DNA of 64,000 bases from Mesorhizobium sp. (GCF_017306545.1 NZ_JAFKID010000014.1:1-64000), one strand, 5' to 3'. Shown: positions 8,781 through 21,736, counted from the first letter of the stretch. Program-made: numbers and translations. Notes: generated from the sequence alone by a model not told the origin.

Positions 8781-9440
8781 TCAGATAACGGCGGCCACGC
8801 CGGACAGGACCGGTTGCAGGCGAACGACGCCGATATCCTCCCGCTCGAACCGGGAGCCGACCTTGGTGAGTTTGGCCACCACCTGCTCGCCTTCTTCGGG
8901 ACCGATCGGGGCAATCACCGTGCCGCCGCTGGAAAGCTGATCGAGCAAAAAGCGCGGCAGGCTGTCGAATGCCGCCCAGGCGACGATGCGGTCGAACGGC
9001 CCTTCGTTCGGCAGGCCGTTGCTGCCATCGGCCTGGCGGGCGATGACGTTGGCAATGCCGAGCGCTTCGAAACGCTGCCTCGCCTGCTCGACCAGCGTTT
9101 TATAGCGATCGATCGTCACCAGCCGACCGGCGAGGCGCGCCATCACGGCGGCGGTAAAGCCAGATCCGGTGCCGATTTCCAGCACCCGGCTGCCCGGCTC
9201 GATCGCCAGCGCAGCAATCACCGCCGCTTGCAGGTCGGCGCCTTCCATCGCTTCGCCGCATTCGATCGGCAGCATACGGTCCGTCCAGGCGATGGGATGA
9301 TATTGGCCGTTGAGAAAACCGCGGCGCGGCGTCGCCTCGAAGGCGGCGATCAGCGACTTCGGCACGCTGCCCTTGCCTCTCAGCCTGAGCAGGAAGGCTG
9401 CAAACCCTTCGCGATCCTCGATGGCCACCCCTTGCGTCAT
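8781..9440 (-). CDS. pcm: Protein-L-isoaspartate O-methyltransferase family protein
   Basis: This 219-residue SAM-dependent methyltransferase has motif [15 protein letters not shown] (about residues 81-94) and motif II-type [16 protein letters not shown]. Location downstream of surE is typical for pcm. The substrate-binding loop is divergent: canonical enzymes have an ISQP-type segment, while here the equivalent stretch reads [17 protein letters not shown] binding is well supported; repair of isoaspartate is less certain. The start codon overlaps the surE stop by 4 bp (ATGA), indicating translational coupling. Confidence 0.88.
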   Translation of the reverse strand: MTQGVAIEDREGFAAFLLRLRGKGSVPKSLIAAFEATPRRGFLNGQYHPIAWTDRMLPIECGEAMEGADLQAAVIAALAIEPGSRVLEIGTGSGFTAAVMARLAGRLVTIDRYKTLVEQARQRFEALGIANVIARQADGSNGLPNEGPFDRIVAWAAFDSLPRFLLDQLSSGGTVIAPIGPEEGEQVVAKLTKVGSRFEREDIGVVRLQPVLSGVAAVI

Positions 9441-10195
9441 GCCAGCGCCTTGGCCAGCCGATCCTTGACCTCGTAGGCGGTCAGGTCGAGATGAAGCGGC
9501 GTCACCGAAACGAAGCCGTTGCGCACCGCCTCGAGGTCGGTGCCGCCGCGGCTGTCGGCCGGCTCGCGGCCGAACCGCATCCAGTAGTAAGGCAGGCCGC
9601 GACCGTCGCGCCGCTCGTCCAGCCAAAGGCTGTGCAGAAGCTTGCCCTGGTCGGTGACGACGGTGCCGGCCACCTGGTCGGGCGCGCATTTCGGAAAATT
9701 GACGTTGAGCAGCACGCCCGCAGGCAGCGGCGTTTCCACCAGCGTTTTCAGCAGCGCCGGCGCCAGCGTCTCGCAGGTGTCGTACGGAACGATGCGGTCC
9801 TCGCCGACACTATGATAGGCTTGACTGATGGCAATCGAGCGCACACCGATCAGCGCGCCTTCCATGGCTCCGGCGACGGTGCCCGAATAGGTCACGTCAT
9901 CGGCGAGATTGGCGCCGGAATTGACGCCCGACAGGATCAGGTCCGGCATGCCGGGCAGAACCTTCTTCGCCCCCATGATGACGCAGTCGGTCGGCGTGCC
10001 GCGCACCGCATAGTGCCGCTCGCCGATCTTGCGCAGCCTGAGCGGCTCCGACAGCGACAGCGAATGGGCGAAGCCGGACTGGTCCATCTCCGGCGCCACC
10101 ACCCACACGTCGTCGGAAAGCGTTCGGGCGATGCGTTCGAGAACGGCAAGGCCCTCGGCATGGATGCCGTCGTCATTGGTCAGCAGGATGCGCAT
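9437..10195 (-). CDS. surE: 5'/3'-nucleotidase SurE
   Basis: This cytoplasmic metal-dependent phosphatase hydrolyses nucleoside monophosphates and is linked to stationary-phase survival in other bacteria. The 252-residue protein begins [10 protein letters not shown], with the metal-binding acidic pair at residues 8-9. It also has the [18 protein letters not shown] core with the conserved Asn near residue 96. It overlaps serS upstream by one base (TAATG) and pcm downstream by four, so serS-surE-pcm is probably one transcript. Confidence 0.96.
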   Translation of the reverse strand: MRILLTNDDGIHAEGLAVLERIARTLSDDVWVVAPEMDQSGFAHSLSLSEPLRLRKIGERHYAVRGTPTDCVIMGAKKVLPGMPDLILSGVNSGANLADDVTYSGTVAGAMEGALIGVRSIAISQAYHSVGEDRIVPYDTCETLAPALLKTLVETPLPAGVLLNVNFPKCAPDQVAGTVVTDQGKLLHSLWLDERRDGRGLPYYWMRFGREPADSRGGTDLEAVRNGFVSVTPLHLDLTAYEVKDRLAKALA

Positions 10196-11694
10196 TATTT
10201 CGATTCGATTCTTTCCAGCCCGCCCATGTAGGGCTTGAGCACTTCAGGAATGGTTACGCTGCCGTCCTCGTTCTGGTAGTTTTCCATGACGGCGATGAGA
10301 GCGCGGCCGACCGCCGTGCCCGAACCGTTCAGCGTATGGACGAAAAGATTGCCCTTACCGTCCTTGTCCTTGTAGCGGGCGTTCATGCGCCGCGCCTGGA
10401 AATCGCCGCAGACCGAACAGGACGAAATCTCGCGATAGCTGTTCTGTCCGGGCAGCCAGACCTCGATGTCGTAGGTCTTCTGCGCGCCGAAACCCATGTC
10501 GCCGGTGCACAGCGCGACGGTGCGGAACGGCAGTTCCAGCTTCCGCAAAACCGCCTCGGCGCATTCGGTCATGCGCTCGTGCTCGGCGAGCGAGCTTTCC
10601 TGGTCGGTGATCGAAACCAGTTCCACCTTGTAGAACTGGTGCTGACGCAACATGCCGCGCGTGTCGCGCCCGGCCGAGCCGGCCTCGGAACGGAAGCAGG
10701 GCGTCAGCGCCGTCATGCGCAGCGGCAGCTTGTCGTGGGCGGTGATTTCCTCGCGGACGAGATTGGTCAGCGGCACTTCGGCCGTGGGGATGAGGTATAA
10801 ATCACGACCGAGATATGCTTCAGAAACGGAAGCCGCCAGTTCCTTATGAGTTTTTGCAAGTTCGTCTATGGCAGACTGAACATTTTCACGAGGCTCGTTG
10901 TCAAACAAATAGTCGAACAGCAATGGCTGCATTTTACGAAACTCGTAAGGCAAATCCTCTCCCCACGGTGCCGCGCGACCTAGTGGCAAAGTCTTAGCCA
11001 CGAAAAGATCGCTTCGGAATTTTGGAAGTTGCCCCGTTCCGAACATCACCTCGTCGCGTACCATCAGCGGCGGTTGCACTTCCGTGTAGCCGTGCTCGGT
11101 GGTGTGGGTGTCCAGCATGAACTGACCGAGCGCGCGCTCCAGCCGGGCAAGCCGGCCGGAAAGCACCGTGAAGCGCGAGCCGGACAGTTTCGCCGCGCGC
11201 TCGAAGTCCATCATCCCGAGCCGTTCGCCGATCTCGAAATGCTCCTTCGGCTTGTTGCCCATGCGCGGCTGGCGGGCGGCGATCAGGTCCTCGCCGAAAC
11301 GGCGCACCTCGACGTTGTCATGCTCGTCGGCGCCCAGCGGCACGTCGGGCAGCGGCACGTTGGGCAGCACCGAAAGCGCGTCGGCCAGCGCTTTGTCCAG
11401 TTCGCGCTCGCGCGCCTCGCCGTTCTGGATGAAAGCCTTGATCTCGTTGACCTCGCTTTTCAGCGTCTCGGCCAACTCCATGTTCTTGTCGCGCATGGCA
11501 TTGCCGATTTCCTTGGAAGCGGCGTTGCGGCGTTCCTGCTTGGCCTGGAGTTCGCCCAGATGCGCCCGGCGCGCTTCGTCCCTGGCGAGAACGTCATCGA
11601 CGGTGGATTGCGCCGACGCGGCATAGGACGGGCGCTTTGCCAGCGCCTCGGCAAGAGCCTGCGGGTTTTCGCGAATCCATTTGATGTCGAGCAT
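10195..11694 (-). CDS. serS: Serine--tRNA ligase with an internal insertion of about 70 residues
   Basis: This class II synthetase charges tRNA-Ser and tRNA-Sec. The coiled-coil tRNA-binding arm spans about residues 30-110, motif 2 lies in [13 protein letters not shown] and motif 3 in [11 protein letters not shown]. At 499 residues it is about 70 longer than the usual 425-430. The extra segment lies between [12 protein letters not shown] (about residues 223-234) and [13 protein letters not shown] (from about 299), where the two sides normally almost touch. The coding DNA at 10791-11030 is about 47% G+C, far below its surroundings, although the frame stays open. The start at 11694 ([10 protein letters not shown]) is the family N-terminus. 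The catalytic motifs look intact, so the enzyme is probably active. Confidence 0.95.
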   Translation of the reverse strand: MLDIKWIRENPQALAEALAKRPSYAASAQSTVDDVLARDEARRAHLGELQAKQERRNAASKEIGNAMRDKNMELAETLKSEVNEIKAFIQNGEARERELDKALADALSVLPNVPLPDVPLGADEHDNVEVRRFGEDLIAARQPRMGNKPKEHFEIGERLGMMDFERAAKLSGSRFTVLSGRLARLERALGQFMLDTHTTEHGYTEVQPPLMVRDEVMFGTGQLPKFRSDLFVAKTLPLGRAAPWGEDLPYEFRKMQPLLFDYLFDNEPRENVQSAIDELAKTHKELAASVSEAYLGRDLYLIPTAEVPLTNLVREEITAHDKLPLRMTALTPCFRSEAGSAGRDTRGMLRQHQFYKVELVSITDQESSLAEHERMTECAEAVLRKLELPFRTVALCTGDMGFGAQKTYDIEVWLPGQNSYREISSCSVCGDFQARRMNARYKDKDGKGNLFVHTLNGSGTAVGRALIAVMENYQNEDGSVTIPEVLKPYMGGLERIESK

Positions 11695-11799
11695 GGGGGA
11701 GAACCGTCCTGAAATGGCGTCAAGCGGGGTAAACTGCAAAGGCCGGCGATGCAAGGCCCGACAGGCGCCGCAGGCCGTTCCGCAAGCCGTCCGGCCGTC

Positions 11800-12417
11800 T
11801 CAGAACTCGATCCCCTGCTGCGCCTTCACGCCGGCCGCAAAATGATGCTTGGTCGCCCCCATCTCGGTGACGAGATCGGCGGCTTCCACCAAGGCCGGCT
11901 TGGCGTTGCGGCCGGTGACGACGACATGCAGCCCCTCGCGCCGGCCTCGCAGCGCCGCCACCACCTTTTCGAGATCGAGATAGTCGTAGCGCAGCGCGAT
12001 GTTGAGTTCGTCCAGCACCACCAGGCTGATCGTCGGATCGGCCATCAGGTCCAGCGCCTTCTCCCACGCGGCTTGCGCCGCCGCGATGTCGCGCTTCAGG
12101 TCCTGCGTCTCCCAGGTGAACCCCTCGCCCATCGTGTGCCACGCCACGTGATCGCCGAAGGCGGCGAAGGCGTCCTTCTCGCCGGTGTGCCACTTGCCCT
12201 TGATGAACTGCACGACGCCGACGCGCTTGCCGTAGCCCAGCATGCGCAGCGCCAGCCCGAAGGCGGCCGTCGTCTTGCCCTTGCCCGGACCGGTGTTGAC
12301 GATCAGCAAGCCCTTCTCGGCAACCGTCTTGCCGGCCACCTCGGCATCCTGCACGGCCTTGCGCTTGGCCATCTTGACCTTGTGGCGTTCGGCCTCGGCC
12401 GTATCGATCTCGCTCAT
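11800..12417 (-). CDS. cobO: Cob(I)yrinic acid a,c-diamide adenosyltransferase CobO
   Basis: This enzyme adds the adenosyl ligand to corrinoid cobalt in adenosylcobalamin synthesis. The 205-residue protein has Walker A TGPGKGKTT (about residues 42-50). It also has the CobA/CobO signatures VVQFIKGKW, the TMGEGFTWETQD loop, VVLDELNIAL and VVVTGRNA. It sits 1 bp downstream of cobU on the same strand, so the two are co-transcribed. No other cobalamin genes are in the window, and no cobalamin riboswitch was recognised upstream. Confidence 0.95.
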   Translation of the reverse strand: MSEIDTAEAERHKVKMAKRKAVQDAEVAGKTVAEKGLLIVNTGPGKGKTTAAFGLALRMLGYGKRVGVVQFIKGKWHTGEKDAFAAFGDHVAWHTMGEGFTWETQDLKRDIAAAQAAWEKALDLMADPTISLVVLDELNIALRYDYLDLEKVVAALRGRREGLHVVVTGRNAKPALVEAADLVTEMGATKHHFAAGVKAQQGIEF

Positions 12418-12418
12418 G

Positions 12419-12931
12419 TCATTTCACCTTCAGCGGCAGACCCGCCACCATCATCAGAACCGTATCGGCGACAGCCGCGACCTGCTGATTCAGCCGCCCG
12501 GCCGCATCGCGAAAACGGCGCGCCAGCGCGTTATCCGGCACGATGCCCAGCCCCACTTCGTTCGAGACCACGAACCAGGCGCCCCGAGGCCGCGACAGGA
12601 CCGCGCCCAGCCTCGCGCATTCGGCCTCGATATCGTGATCCGCCAGCATGTGATTCGTCAGCCACAGCGTCAGGCAATCGACCAGCACCGGCCGCCCCGC
12701 CGGCACCGTCGCCAGCGCGCCGGCAAGGTCGAGCGGCGCGTCGACCGTCAGCCATCCCTCGCCGCGCCGCGCGCGGTGATGGGCGATGCGCTCGCGCATC
12801 TCCTCGTCATAGGCTTGCGCCGTCGCGATGTAGGTCCACGGCGCCGGCAGCGCCGTCGCCAGCCGCTCGGCATGCGCGCTCTTGCCCGAGCGGGCGCCGC
12901 CAAGAAGGAAAGTCAGGCTGCCTGTCAACAT
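12419..12931 (-). CDS. cobU: Adenosylcobinamide kinase / guanylyltransferase CobU (CobP)
   Basis: This bifunctional enzyme of nucleotide-loop assembly phosphorylates adenosylcobinamide and then transfers GMP. The 170-residue protein has the P-loop GGARSGKS (residues 11-18), the IATAQAYDEEMRERI segment and the conserved VDCLTLWLTNH and SNEVGLGIVPDN motifs. Length is typical. It is the first gene of a two-gene unit with cobO and is preceded by a short gap to the MFS gene on the same strand. Confidence 0.95.
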   Translation of the reverse strand: MLTGSLTFLLGGARSGKSAHAERLATALPAPWTYIATAQAYDEEMRERIAHHRARRGEGWLTVDAPLDLAGALATVPAGRPVLVDCLTLWLTNHMLADHDIEAECARLGAVLSRPRGAWFVVSNEVGLGIVPDNALARRFRDAAGRLNQQVAAVADTVLMMVAGLPLKVK

Positions 12932-13024
12932 ATGTCCTTTCCGTTCCGCAGCGGCCCAAAGGCCACGCGGACTATAGGAAGACCATCCGCCCGTCGCAAA
13001 TGGCAGACCTTGTGACCTGAAACC

Positions 13025-14224
13025 TCACATCGATTTCGGCAGATAGCGCCACGAAACGATGCCGCAGGCCGCGGCGAGAAAGCCCAGTGTGACGAAGACC
13101 GAGCCAAGGCCGAAGAAGGCCAGCACCACCGAATAGACCAGCGGCGGCGTCAGTTCGGAGAAATCGAGATAGGTGCGGTAGACCGCCGCCATCTGTGGCC
13201 GTTCATAGGCGTGCACCGCCCGCATGAACGTGGTGGAGCCCAGTGCATCCAGCGCGATGGTGAACAGCGCCCCGACCAGGAGAAGGCCCGCCGTCACCAG
13301 CGGATAGGAGGCCCCCACCGCGCCTGCCGCCCACAGCGTCACCGCCATGGCGCAGAAAGCGAAGGAAATCACCTTGCGCAAGCCGTAGCGCCGCCCCACC
13401 CGGCCCCAGATGAGGGCGCAGAACAGCAGCGCGTTGCCGGCCGAGATCAACAGGCCGCCGGCCAGTTCCCCCTGCCCCGTCACCACCATCAGAAGCGGCC
13501 CGTAGACGAAGAAGGTCGTCCAGTAGCAGGAGCGGCCGAAAGCGATCAGCCAGGCAAGCCTCAGCCGGGGCTGGGCGATGAAACGGCCGATATTGGCAAG
13601 CGGATTGGAGGCGCGGCTCTTGCCGGCGGCGATCAGCGGGTTGTCGCTCAGCCGGTAGTACCAGAACAGTACCAGCAGGCAGAGCGCAAAGACCGCGACG
13701 GTGCCATGCGCGGCATAGATGCCGTAATGCGTATAAAGGAAAATGCCGAGCGTCGGCCCGCCGGTCCAGGCGATCATCGACAGCGCCATTCGCAGCGATT
13801 CGGAGCGCGTGAAATCCGCCTTGCGGATATGGTCCATGATGTAGAGGTTGAGCGTGATCGACAGCGCGCTCGCTCCCATGACGCGCGCCAGCATCCCCAG
13901 CGCCTGCCCGGCCAGCGTATGCGTGACGAAGAACAGCGAACCGATGGCGAGCAGGATCGCGCCCGCCGTATAGACCCAGCGCCGGGCGAAGCGGCGGATC
14001 AGCAACGGCATGAACAGCGTCACCGACAGACCGGTCAGCGATACCGCCGTATAGAGGATCGAGACTGTCTGCTCGCTTTGCAGAATCTCGTAGGCCTGGA
14101 TCGGAATGACGCTGGAGACGGTCGCGCGGGCGAAGGATTCGATGGCATAGAGCGTGGCGAAGGTGCGCGCGTCCGCGGGCCGCACGGCGGGGAGCCAGAT
14201 CGGGTGTCGGACATGCGGGGCCAT
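13025..14224 (-). CDS. MFS transporter
   Basis: This inner-membrane transporter of 399 residues has about 12 hydrophobic segments in two six-helix halves separated by a cytoplasmic loop near residue 200 (KSRASNPLANIGRF). Its substrate is not evident. The start at 14224 (MAPHVRHPIWLP) was chosen because the reading frame upstream lacks membrane character. It is divergent from the DUF1624 gene across 184 bp. Downstream are cobU-cobO on the same strand, but the 93-bp gap and the generic sequence do not show a link to cobalamin. Confidence 0.82.
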   Translation of the reverse strand: MAPHVRHPIWLPAVRPADARTFATLYAIESFARATVSSVIPIQAYEILQSEQTVSILYTAVSLTGLSVTLFMPLLIRRFARRWVYTAGAILLAIGSLFFVTHTLAGQALGMLARVMGASALSITLNLYIMDHIRKADFTRSESLRMALSMIAWTGGPTLGIFLYTHYGIYAAHGTVAVFALCLLVLFWYYRLSDNPLIAAGKSRASNPLANIGRFIAQPRLRLAWLIAFGRSCYWTTFFVYGPLLMVVTGQGELAGGLLISAGNALLFCALIWGRVGRRYGLRKVISFAFCAMAVTLWAAGAVGASYPLVTAGLLLVGALFTIALDALGSTTFMRAVHAYERPQMAAVYRTYLDFSELTPPLVYSVVLAFFGLGSVFVTLGFLAAACGIVSWRYLPKSM

Positions 14225-14408
14225 ACGGTCTCGGCAAAGGATTCGCGCCGGAAATCTGCCCCGGCATGGCATGGGCCGGTAGCAGGAAACCGACGCCGCA
14301 GCATCGAAATGCGAAGCCGGCCAACCCTTTGTGGCCGCTGGCCCAACTTTACAGCCCGCCGCTTTGGCCCTACCCCTCGCAAGGGGCCGCAGGAGTTGAC
14401 CGCGCGAC

Positions 14409-15398
14409 ATGAACCCGCAGCAATCGGCCGATACCGCAGGCAGGCCCCGCATCGTCGTCATCGACGCGCTGCGCGGCGCCGCCCTGCTCGCCATGGCGAG
14501 CTACCATTTCACCTGGGATCTCGAATTCTTCGGCTATGTCGCGCCGGGCCTCACCGCCTTCGGCGGCTGGAAGCTTTATGCGCGCTGCATCGCCTCGACC
14601 TTCCTGTTCCTGGTCGGCGTCAGCTTGGTGCTGGCGCATGGGCGCGGCATCCGCTGGCCGGGTTTCTGGAGGCGGCTCGCCATGGTCGTCGCGGCGGCGG
14701 CGGCCATCAGCCTCGTCACCCGGTTCGCAACGCCGGACGCCTTCATCTTCTTCGGCATCCTGCACGAAATCGCGCTCGCAAGCCTGCTGGGCCTCGCCTT
14801 CCTGCGCCTGCCGGGGCTTCTCACGCTGGCCGTCGCGGCGCTGGTGATCGCCGCCCCGCACTATCTGCGCTCGCCCGCCTTCGATCATCCGGCGCTGTGG
14901 TGGCTCGGCCTCTCGACGATCGATCCGCGCTCCAACGACTACGTTCCGCTGTTTCCGTGGTTCGGCGCGGTGCTGGCCGGCGTCGGGTTTGCCAGGCTTG
15001 CCGTTTCCTTCGGCCTTGTCGAGCGGCTGCGGCATCTTGCGCTTCCCCGCTGGCTGAACCCGCTGGTGCTGGCCGGCCGCCACAGCCTCGCCTTCTACCT
15101 TATCCACCAGCCGGCGCTGATCGCCTGCGTCTGGCTGTTTTCCCAGATCATGCCGGCGCCCGCGGTATCGCCTCAGGAAAGCTTCCTCAGTTCCTGCACC
15201 GCCTCCTGCCAGCAAAGCCGCGATGCACCCTTCTGCCAGCGCTACTGCGGCTGTATGCTGGGCGAATTGAAGAACAACGCCTTGCTGGAGCGGCTGTTCA
15301 AGGGTGAACAGGGCACAGCCTTCCGCCAGCGGATCGGCGATCTCGCCAGCACCTGCACGGTGCGCACCGACGAGGCGATGGAGGAGGAAAAACCATGA
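14409..15398 (+). CDS. DUF1624 / heparan-alpha-glucosaminide N-acetyltransferase-like membrane protein
   Basis: This multi-pass membrane protein of 329 residues starts with the family motif VIDALRGAALLAMASYHFTWD (conserved Asp, Arg and His; about residues 17-37). It has about eight TM segments and the late motif GRHSLAFYLIHQP (about 224-236). The family resembles acyltransferases that move acetyl groups across membranes. The C-terminus carries an extra cysteine-rich segment with five Cys between SSCTASC and YCGCMLG, likely a disulfide- or metal-bound tail. It is the first gene of a three-gene operon, each gene overlapping the next by 4 bp (ATGA). Confidence 0.85.
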   Translation: MNPQQSADTAGRPRIVVIDALRGAALLAMASYHFTWDLEFFGYVAPGLTAFGGWKLYARCIASTFLFLVGVSLVLAHGRGIRWPGFWRRLAMVVAAAAAISLVTRFATPDAFIFFGILHEIALASLLGLAFLRLPGLLTLAVAALVIAAPHYLRSPAFDHPALWWLGLSTIDPRSNDYVPLFPWFGAVLAGVGFARLAVSFGLVERLRHLALPRWLNPLVLAGRHSLAFYLIHQPALIACVWLFSQIMPAPAVSPQESFLSSCTASCQQSRDAPFCQRYCGCMLGELKNNALLERLFKGEQGTAFRQRIGDLASTCTVRTDEAMEEEKP

Positions 15399-15871
15399 AC
15401 GAGGCCGTCCGGCATACGGGCTTCATCCCCTTGCCGCCTTTGATCTATCTCGTCGCGCTTCTCGCCGGCATCGCGCTCGGCCTGTTCGTTCCGTTGCCAT
15501 GGCTCGGCGGCGTGCTGGCCGATCTCCTGTTCGCTGCCGGCTGGATCATGGCCGCCGGCGCGCTGGCGTTGTGGTTCAGTGCGATCCGCGCCATGCGCCG
15601 GGCCGACACCACGCTGAACCCCAAAGGCACGCCCGATCACCTTTTGACCGGCGGTCCGTTCGCGGTGTCACGCAACCCGATCTATCTCGGCGCCACGCTG
15701 TTCCTGATCGGCATAGCGCTGATCTCCGCCAATCCGTGGATCCTGCTCGCCGCATTCGCCGCCGCCTTCCTGACCGGCAAGCTGGTGATCGGTCGTGAGG
15801 AAAGGATACTCGCCGAGCGCTTCGGCAAGAAATATCGCGACTACGCCAAGCGGGTACGACGCTGGATATGA
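15395..15871 (+). CDS. Isoprenylcysteine carboxyl methyltransferase-like membrane protein
   Basis: The 158-residue protein has four hydrophobic helices and the ICMT/PEMT-type C-terminal signature: TGGPFAVSRNPIYLGATLFLIG (about residues 85-106) and EERILAERFGKKYRDYAKRVRRW. In this family that region binds SAM at the membrane surface. The likely substrate is a lipid or a small hydrophobic compound and cannot be named. The start ATG overlaps the stop of the upstream acyltransferase-like gene, and its own stop overlaps the kinase start. Confidence 0.85.
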   Translation: MNEAVRHTGFIPLPPLIYLVALLAGIALGLFVPLPWLGGVLADLLFAAGWIMAAGALALWFSAIRAMRRADTTLNPKGTPDHLLTGGPFAVSRNPIYLGATLFLIGIALISANPWILLAAFAAAFLTGKLVIGREERILAERFGKKYRDYAKRVRRWI

Positions 15872-16461
15872 GCGGCTCGCCAGCCGGCCAAGGCGCGCCG
15901 GCGGACGAGGCCTGCCCGCGCCTCGATACGCCGGGAGAAATCCTGATCCTTACGGGCCCTCCCGGTTCCGGCAAGACCACGACGGCCCGTGCGCTCGCCA
16001 CCGGCGCGCAACGGCCTGCCGTCCACCTGCACGCCGACGATTTCTGGCACTTCATCCGCCACGGCGCGATCGAGCCCTACCTGCCCGAAGCGCATCGCCA
16101 GAACGCGATCGTCATGACCGCCATCGCCCAGGCGGCCGCGGCCTATGCGCAGGGCGGCTACTTCGTCATTGTCGACGGCATCATCGGCCCCTGGTTCCTC
16201 AGCCTGTTCGAGCCGCTGTCACCCGCCATTCGCTATGTCGTGCTGCGGCCCCGGCTAGAGGAATCGATCGAGCGCTGCCGCCTGCGCGGCGGCGACACGC
16301 TGACCGATCCTGAAGCGATTACGGCGCTATACCGCCAGTTCGCCGGATTGGGCGACCTGGAGCGTCATGTCGTCGACACGGCGGGCCACAATCCGGCGGC
16401 GACCGCAGCCGCAGTCGCAACAGCCTTGCGGCAGGAGCGTTTCCTGCTCACGGCGCGATAG
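15868..16461 (+). CDS. P-loop kinase-like ATPase
   Basis: The 197-residue protein has Walker A LTGPPGSGKTTTA (about residues 28-40), HLHADDFWHFI with the acidic pair expected for a small-molecule kinase, and a lid-like ERCRLRGGDTLTD segment. It resembles gluconate/shikimate- or chloramphenicol-phosphotransferase-like kinases, but the substrate is not recognisable. Being last in an overlapping operon with an acyltransferase-like and a methyltransferase-like membrane protein, it may act on the same metabolite. It converges with the MerR gene. Confidence 0.8.
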   Translation: MSGSPAGQGAPADEACPRLDTPGEILILTGPPGSGKTTTARALATGAQRPAVHLHADDFWHFIRHGAIEPYLPEAHRQNAIVMTAIAQAAAAYAQGGYFVIVDGIIGPWFLSLFEPLSPAIRYVVLRPRLEESIERCRLRGGDTLTDPEAITALYRQFAGLGDLERHVVDTAGHNPAATAAAVATALRQERFLLTAR

Positions 16462-16503
16462 GTCAGGCCGACAAGCCGGTCCCGACAAAACCGTCGTGCC
16501 GCC

Positions 16504-16890
16504 TCAGGTGTTGACGCCGAGTTCGGCCAGCCGCTCGACGCAGGAATCCTCGGCCTGGTCGAGTTCGGCCAGCGTCTCTTCCAGGTCGCGGCGCTTCTGG
16601 CGCAGGTCCTCGCGCTTTTCCTCGATGCGCTTGATCATCAGCTTGAGCTGGCCGACCTCGCCGGGCGGCTCCTTGTACATCTGGATGATTTCGCGGATCT
16701 CGCTGATGGAGAAGCCGAGGCGCTTGCCGCGCAGGATCTGGCGCACCAGATGGCGGTCGGACGGCCTGAACAGGCGCGTGCGGCCGCGCCGCACCGGCTG
16801 GAGAAGCCCCTCGTCTTCATAGAACCGCAGCGTGCGCGTCGAAACGTCGAACTCGCGCGTCAGTTCGGTGATCGAATAATATTCCCGCAT
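16504..16890 (-). CDS. MerR family transcriptional regulator
   Basis: The 128-residue regulator has an N-terminal winged helix (YYSITELTREFDVSTRTLRFYEDEGLL, residues 3-29) and a long dimerisation coiled coil (about 80-115). There is no cluster of cysteines for metal sensing. The overall form resembles the LiuR-type regulators of branched-chain amino acid and fatty acid catabolism, but no target operon is adjacent. The start at 16890 gives the family N-terminus MREYYSI. About 145 bp upstream a TTACGTAA-centred motif (17032-17050) could be its operator. Confidence 0.85.
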   Translation of the reverse strand: MREYYSITELTREFDVSTRTLRFYEDEGLLQPVRRGRTRLFRPSDRHLVRQILRGKRLGFSISEIREIIQMYKEPPGEVGQLKLMIKRIEEKREDLRQKRRDLEETLAELDQAEDSCVERLAELGVNT

Positions 16891-17031
16891 CGTCGTTCCC
16901 TGGGCTTGGCGAACCGGTCCGGTCCTCCTTGTCGGTAGCCTTACCGGCCCATCGCGGCGCATCGCAGCGGCTGATGCGGGGCGCGACCCACCCGGCCCGA
17001 CGACATTACGTCGGCCCGACACTTCGCACGG

Positions 17032-17050
17032 CACTTACGTAAAAGTCAAT
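17032..17050. promoter_or_regulatory. Candidate MerR/LiuR-type operator
   Basis: The sequence GCACTTACGTAAAAGTCAAT contains the palindrome TTACGTAA and, on the minus strand, TTGACT, a good -35 element. It lies between the IS remnant and merR, directed towards merR, so autoregulation is plausible. The regulator assignment is inference. Confidence 0.35.
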
Positions 17051-17069
17051 TCGGGTATTCCCCTACACA

Positions 17070-18069
17070 GACCGTACGCTAGCTGTTCAGTCCCGGCATT
17101 TGATGGATTGGGTCGATGATGAATCGATCCGGCTCTGAAGTCCACTGCTTGCAGATGAACTCGTAGGGAGTGAGGCCCTTGAGCGTCTTCAGTCTTCGTC
17201 CGAAGTTGTAGGCGTTGATGAAGTCCTGAAGGCCTCTTTGATGGTGCGGTTCATCCGTTCCACCTGTCCGTTCGTCCAGGGGTGCTTGATCCTGGTCAGC
17301 CTATGCTCGATGCCGTTCTCGTCGCAGACCCGATCGAAGATATGATGGAAAGCGTATGTATCGCGGACCCGGTTGGTGAACTGGATGCCATTGTCGGTCA
17401 GTACGGTGTGGATGGCGTAGGGCACTGCCGCGATGAGGTTGCGCAGGAACTGGGCGGCATTCATCTTGCCGGCTTTGGTATAGAGCTCAGCGAAGGCGAA
17501 CTTCGATGTCCGGTCGATGGCCACGAACAAATAGAGCTTGCCTTCAGCCGTCTGCACCTCTGCGATGTCGATGTGGAAGTAGCCGATCGGATAGCTCTTG
17601 AACTTCTTCCTGACTGGCTTGTCGCCTTCTACATCGGGCAGCCGGGAGATGCCATGGCGCTCCAGGCACCGATGCAACGATGATCGGGACAGATGCGGGA
17701 TCGTCGCCTGAAGGGCATAGAGGCAGTCATCGAGCGGCAGCAGCGTATGCTTGCGGAAGGCAACGATGACTGCCTCTTCCTCCACCGACAGGACCGTGGA
17801 ATGCGGTTCCTTCGGACCGGTCGGCAAATCTGCGACCGAGGTCCGCTTCTTCCACTTGGCCACCGTCTTCTGGTTGATCCCGTAACGCTTCGACAGCGCT
17901 CTCAGGCTCTCTTCACTATTTTGTATCGCTCGACGGATTGCCTCTGTCGTCGTGGCGCTGCCGTGTAGAATTTGGCCCATAGTGCATCCCTCCATGCCGA
18001 AGAGAAGATTGCACCATCAAAATCCGGGATCAAACAAACCGCAAGAGATTGCGGGCGGTGGTGGAATGC
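17070..18069 (-). mobile_element. Decayed IS481-family insertion sequence
   Basis: The 1-kb segment contains one IS481-type transposase gene and is flanked on both sides by CCCCTACACA in the same orientation (17060-17069 and 18070-18079). This fits a 10-bp target duplication. The right copy includes the carB stop codon, so the insertion left carB intact. The two inner ends (GACCGTACGC and, reversed, GCATTCCACC) are not inverted repeats of each other, so one end may be eroded or the boundaries may differ slightly. Confidence 0.6.
17079..17980 (-). pseudogene. IS481-family transposase, frameshifted by an internal deletion
   Basis: The N-terminal HTH (about residues 15-45, RALSKRYGINQKTVAKWKKR) and DDE core are clear: FHIDIAEVQT, LTDNGIQF and the NGQVERMNRTIKEA segment carrying the third acidic residue. 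Just after KEA, at about 17233, roughly 45-50 bp are missing compared with the family. The frame then shifts into a short unrelated tail that stops at 17189. The correct C-terminus (DFINAYNFGRRL, LTPYEF, PDRFIIDPIHQMPGLNS) is still readable in another frame down to the stop at 17079. The element is therefore unlikely to transpose by itself. Confidence 0.88.
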
Positions 18070-18072
18070 CCC

Positions 18073-21573
<3,501 letters not shown>

Positions 21574-21736
21574 TGGGACCGTCCGGCGTGTTCTTGCGCG
21601 CGAAAACCGGGCGGGTGTCCCCGGCCGGCTGGGCACGCTGATGAGGTAAGGCTAGACGCGCCTTATAGGGAAGGAGAAGGGGCTATGTAACCCCGAAAAT
21701 GCACCCTATGCAGCGGGAAATGCGCGGCACCGCGGT

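Noticed and set aside
12932-13024. A cobalamin riboswitch upstream of cobU-cobO
   Set aside because: The gap is only 93 bp and shows none of the expected conserved boxes.
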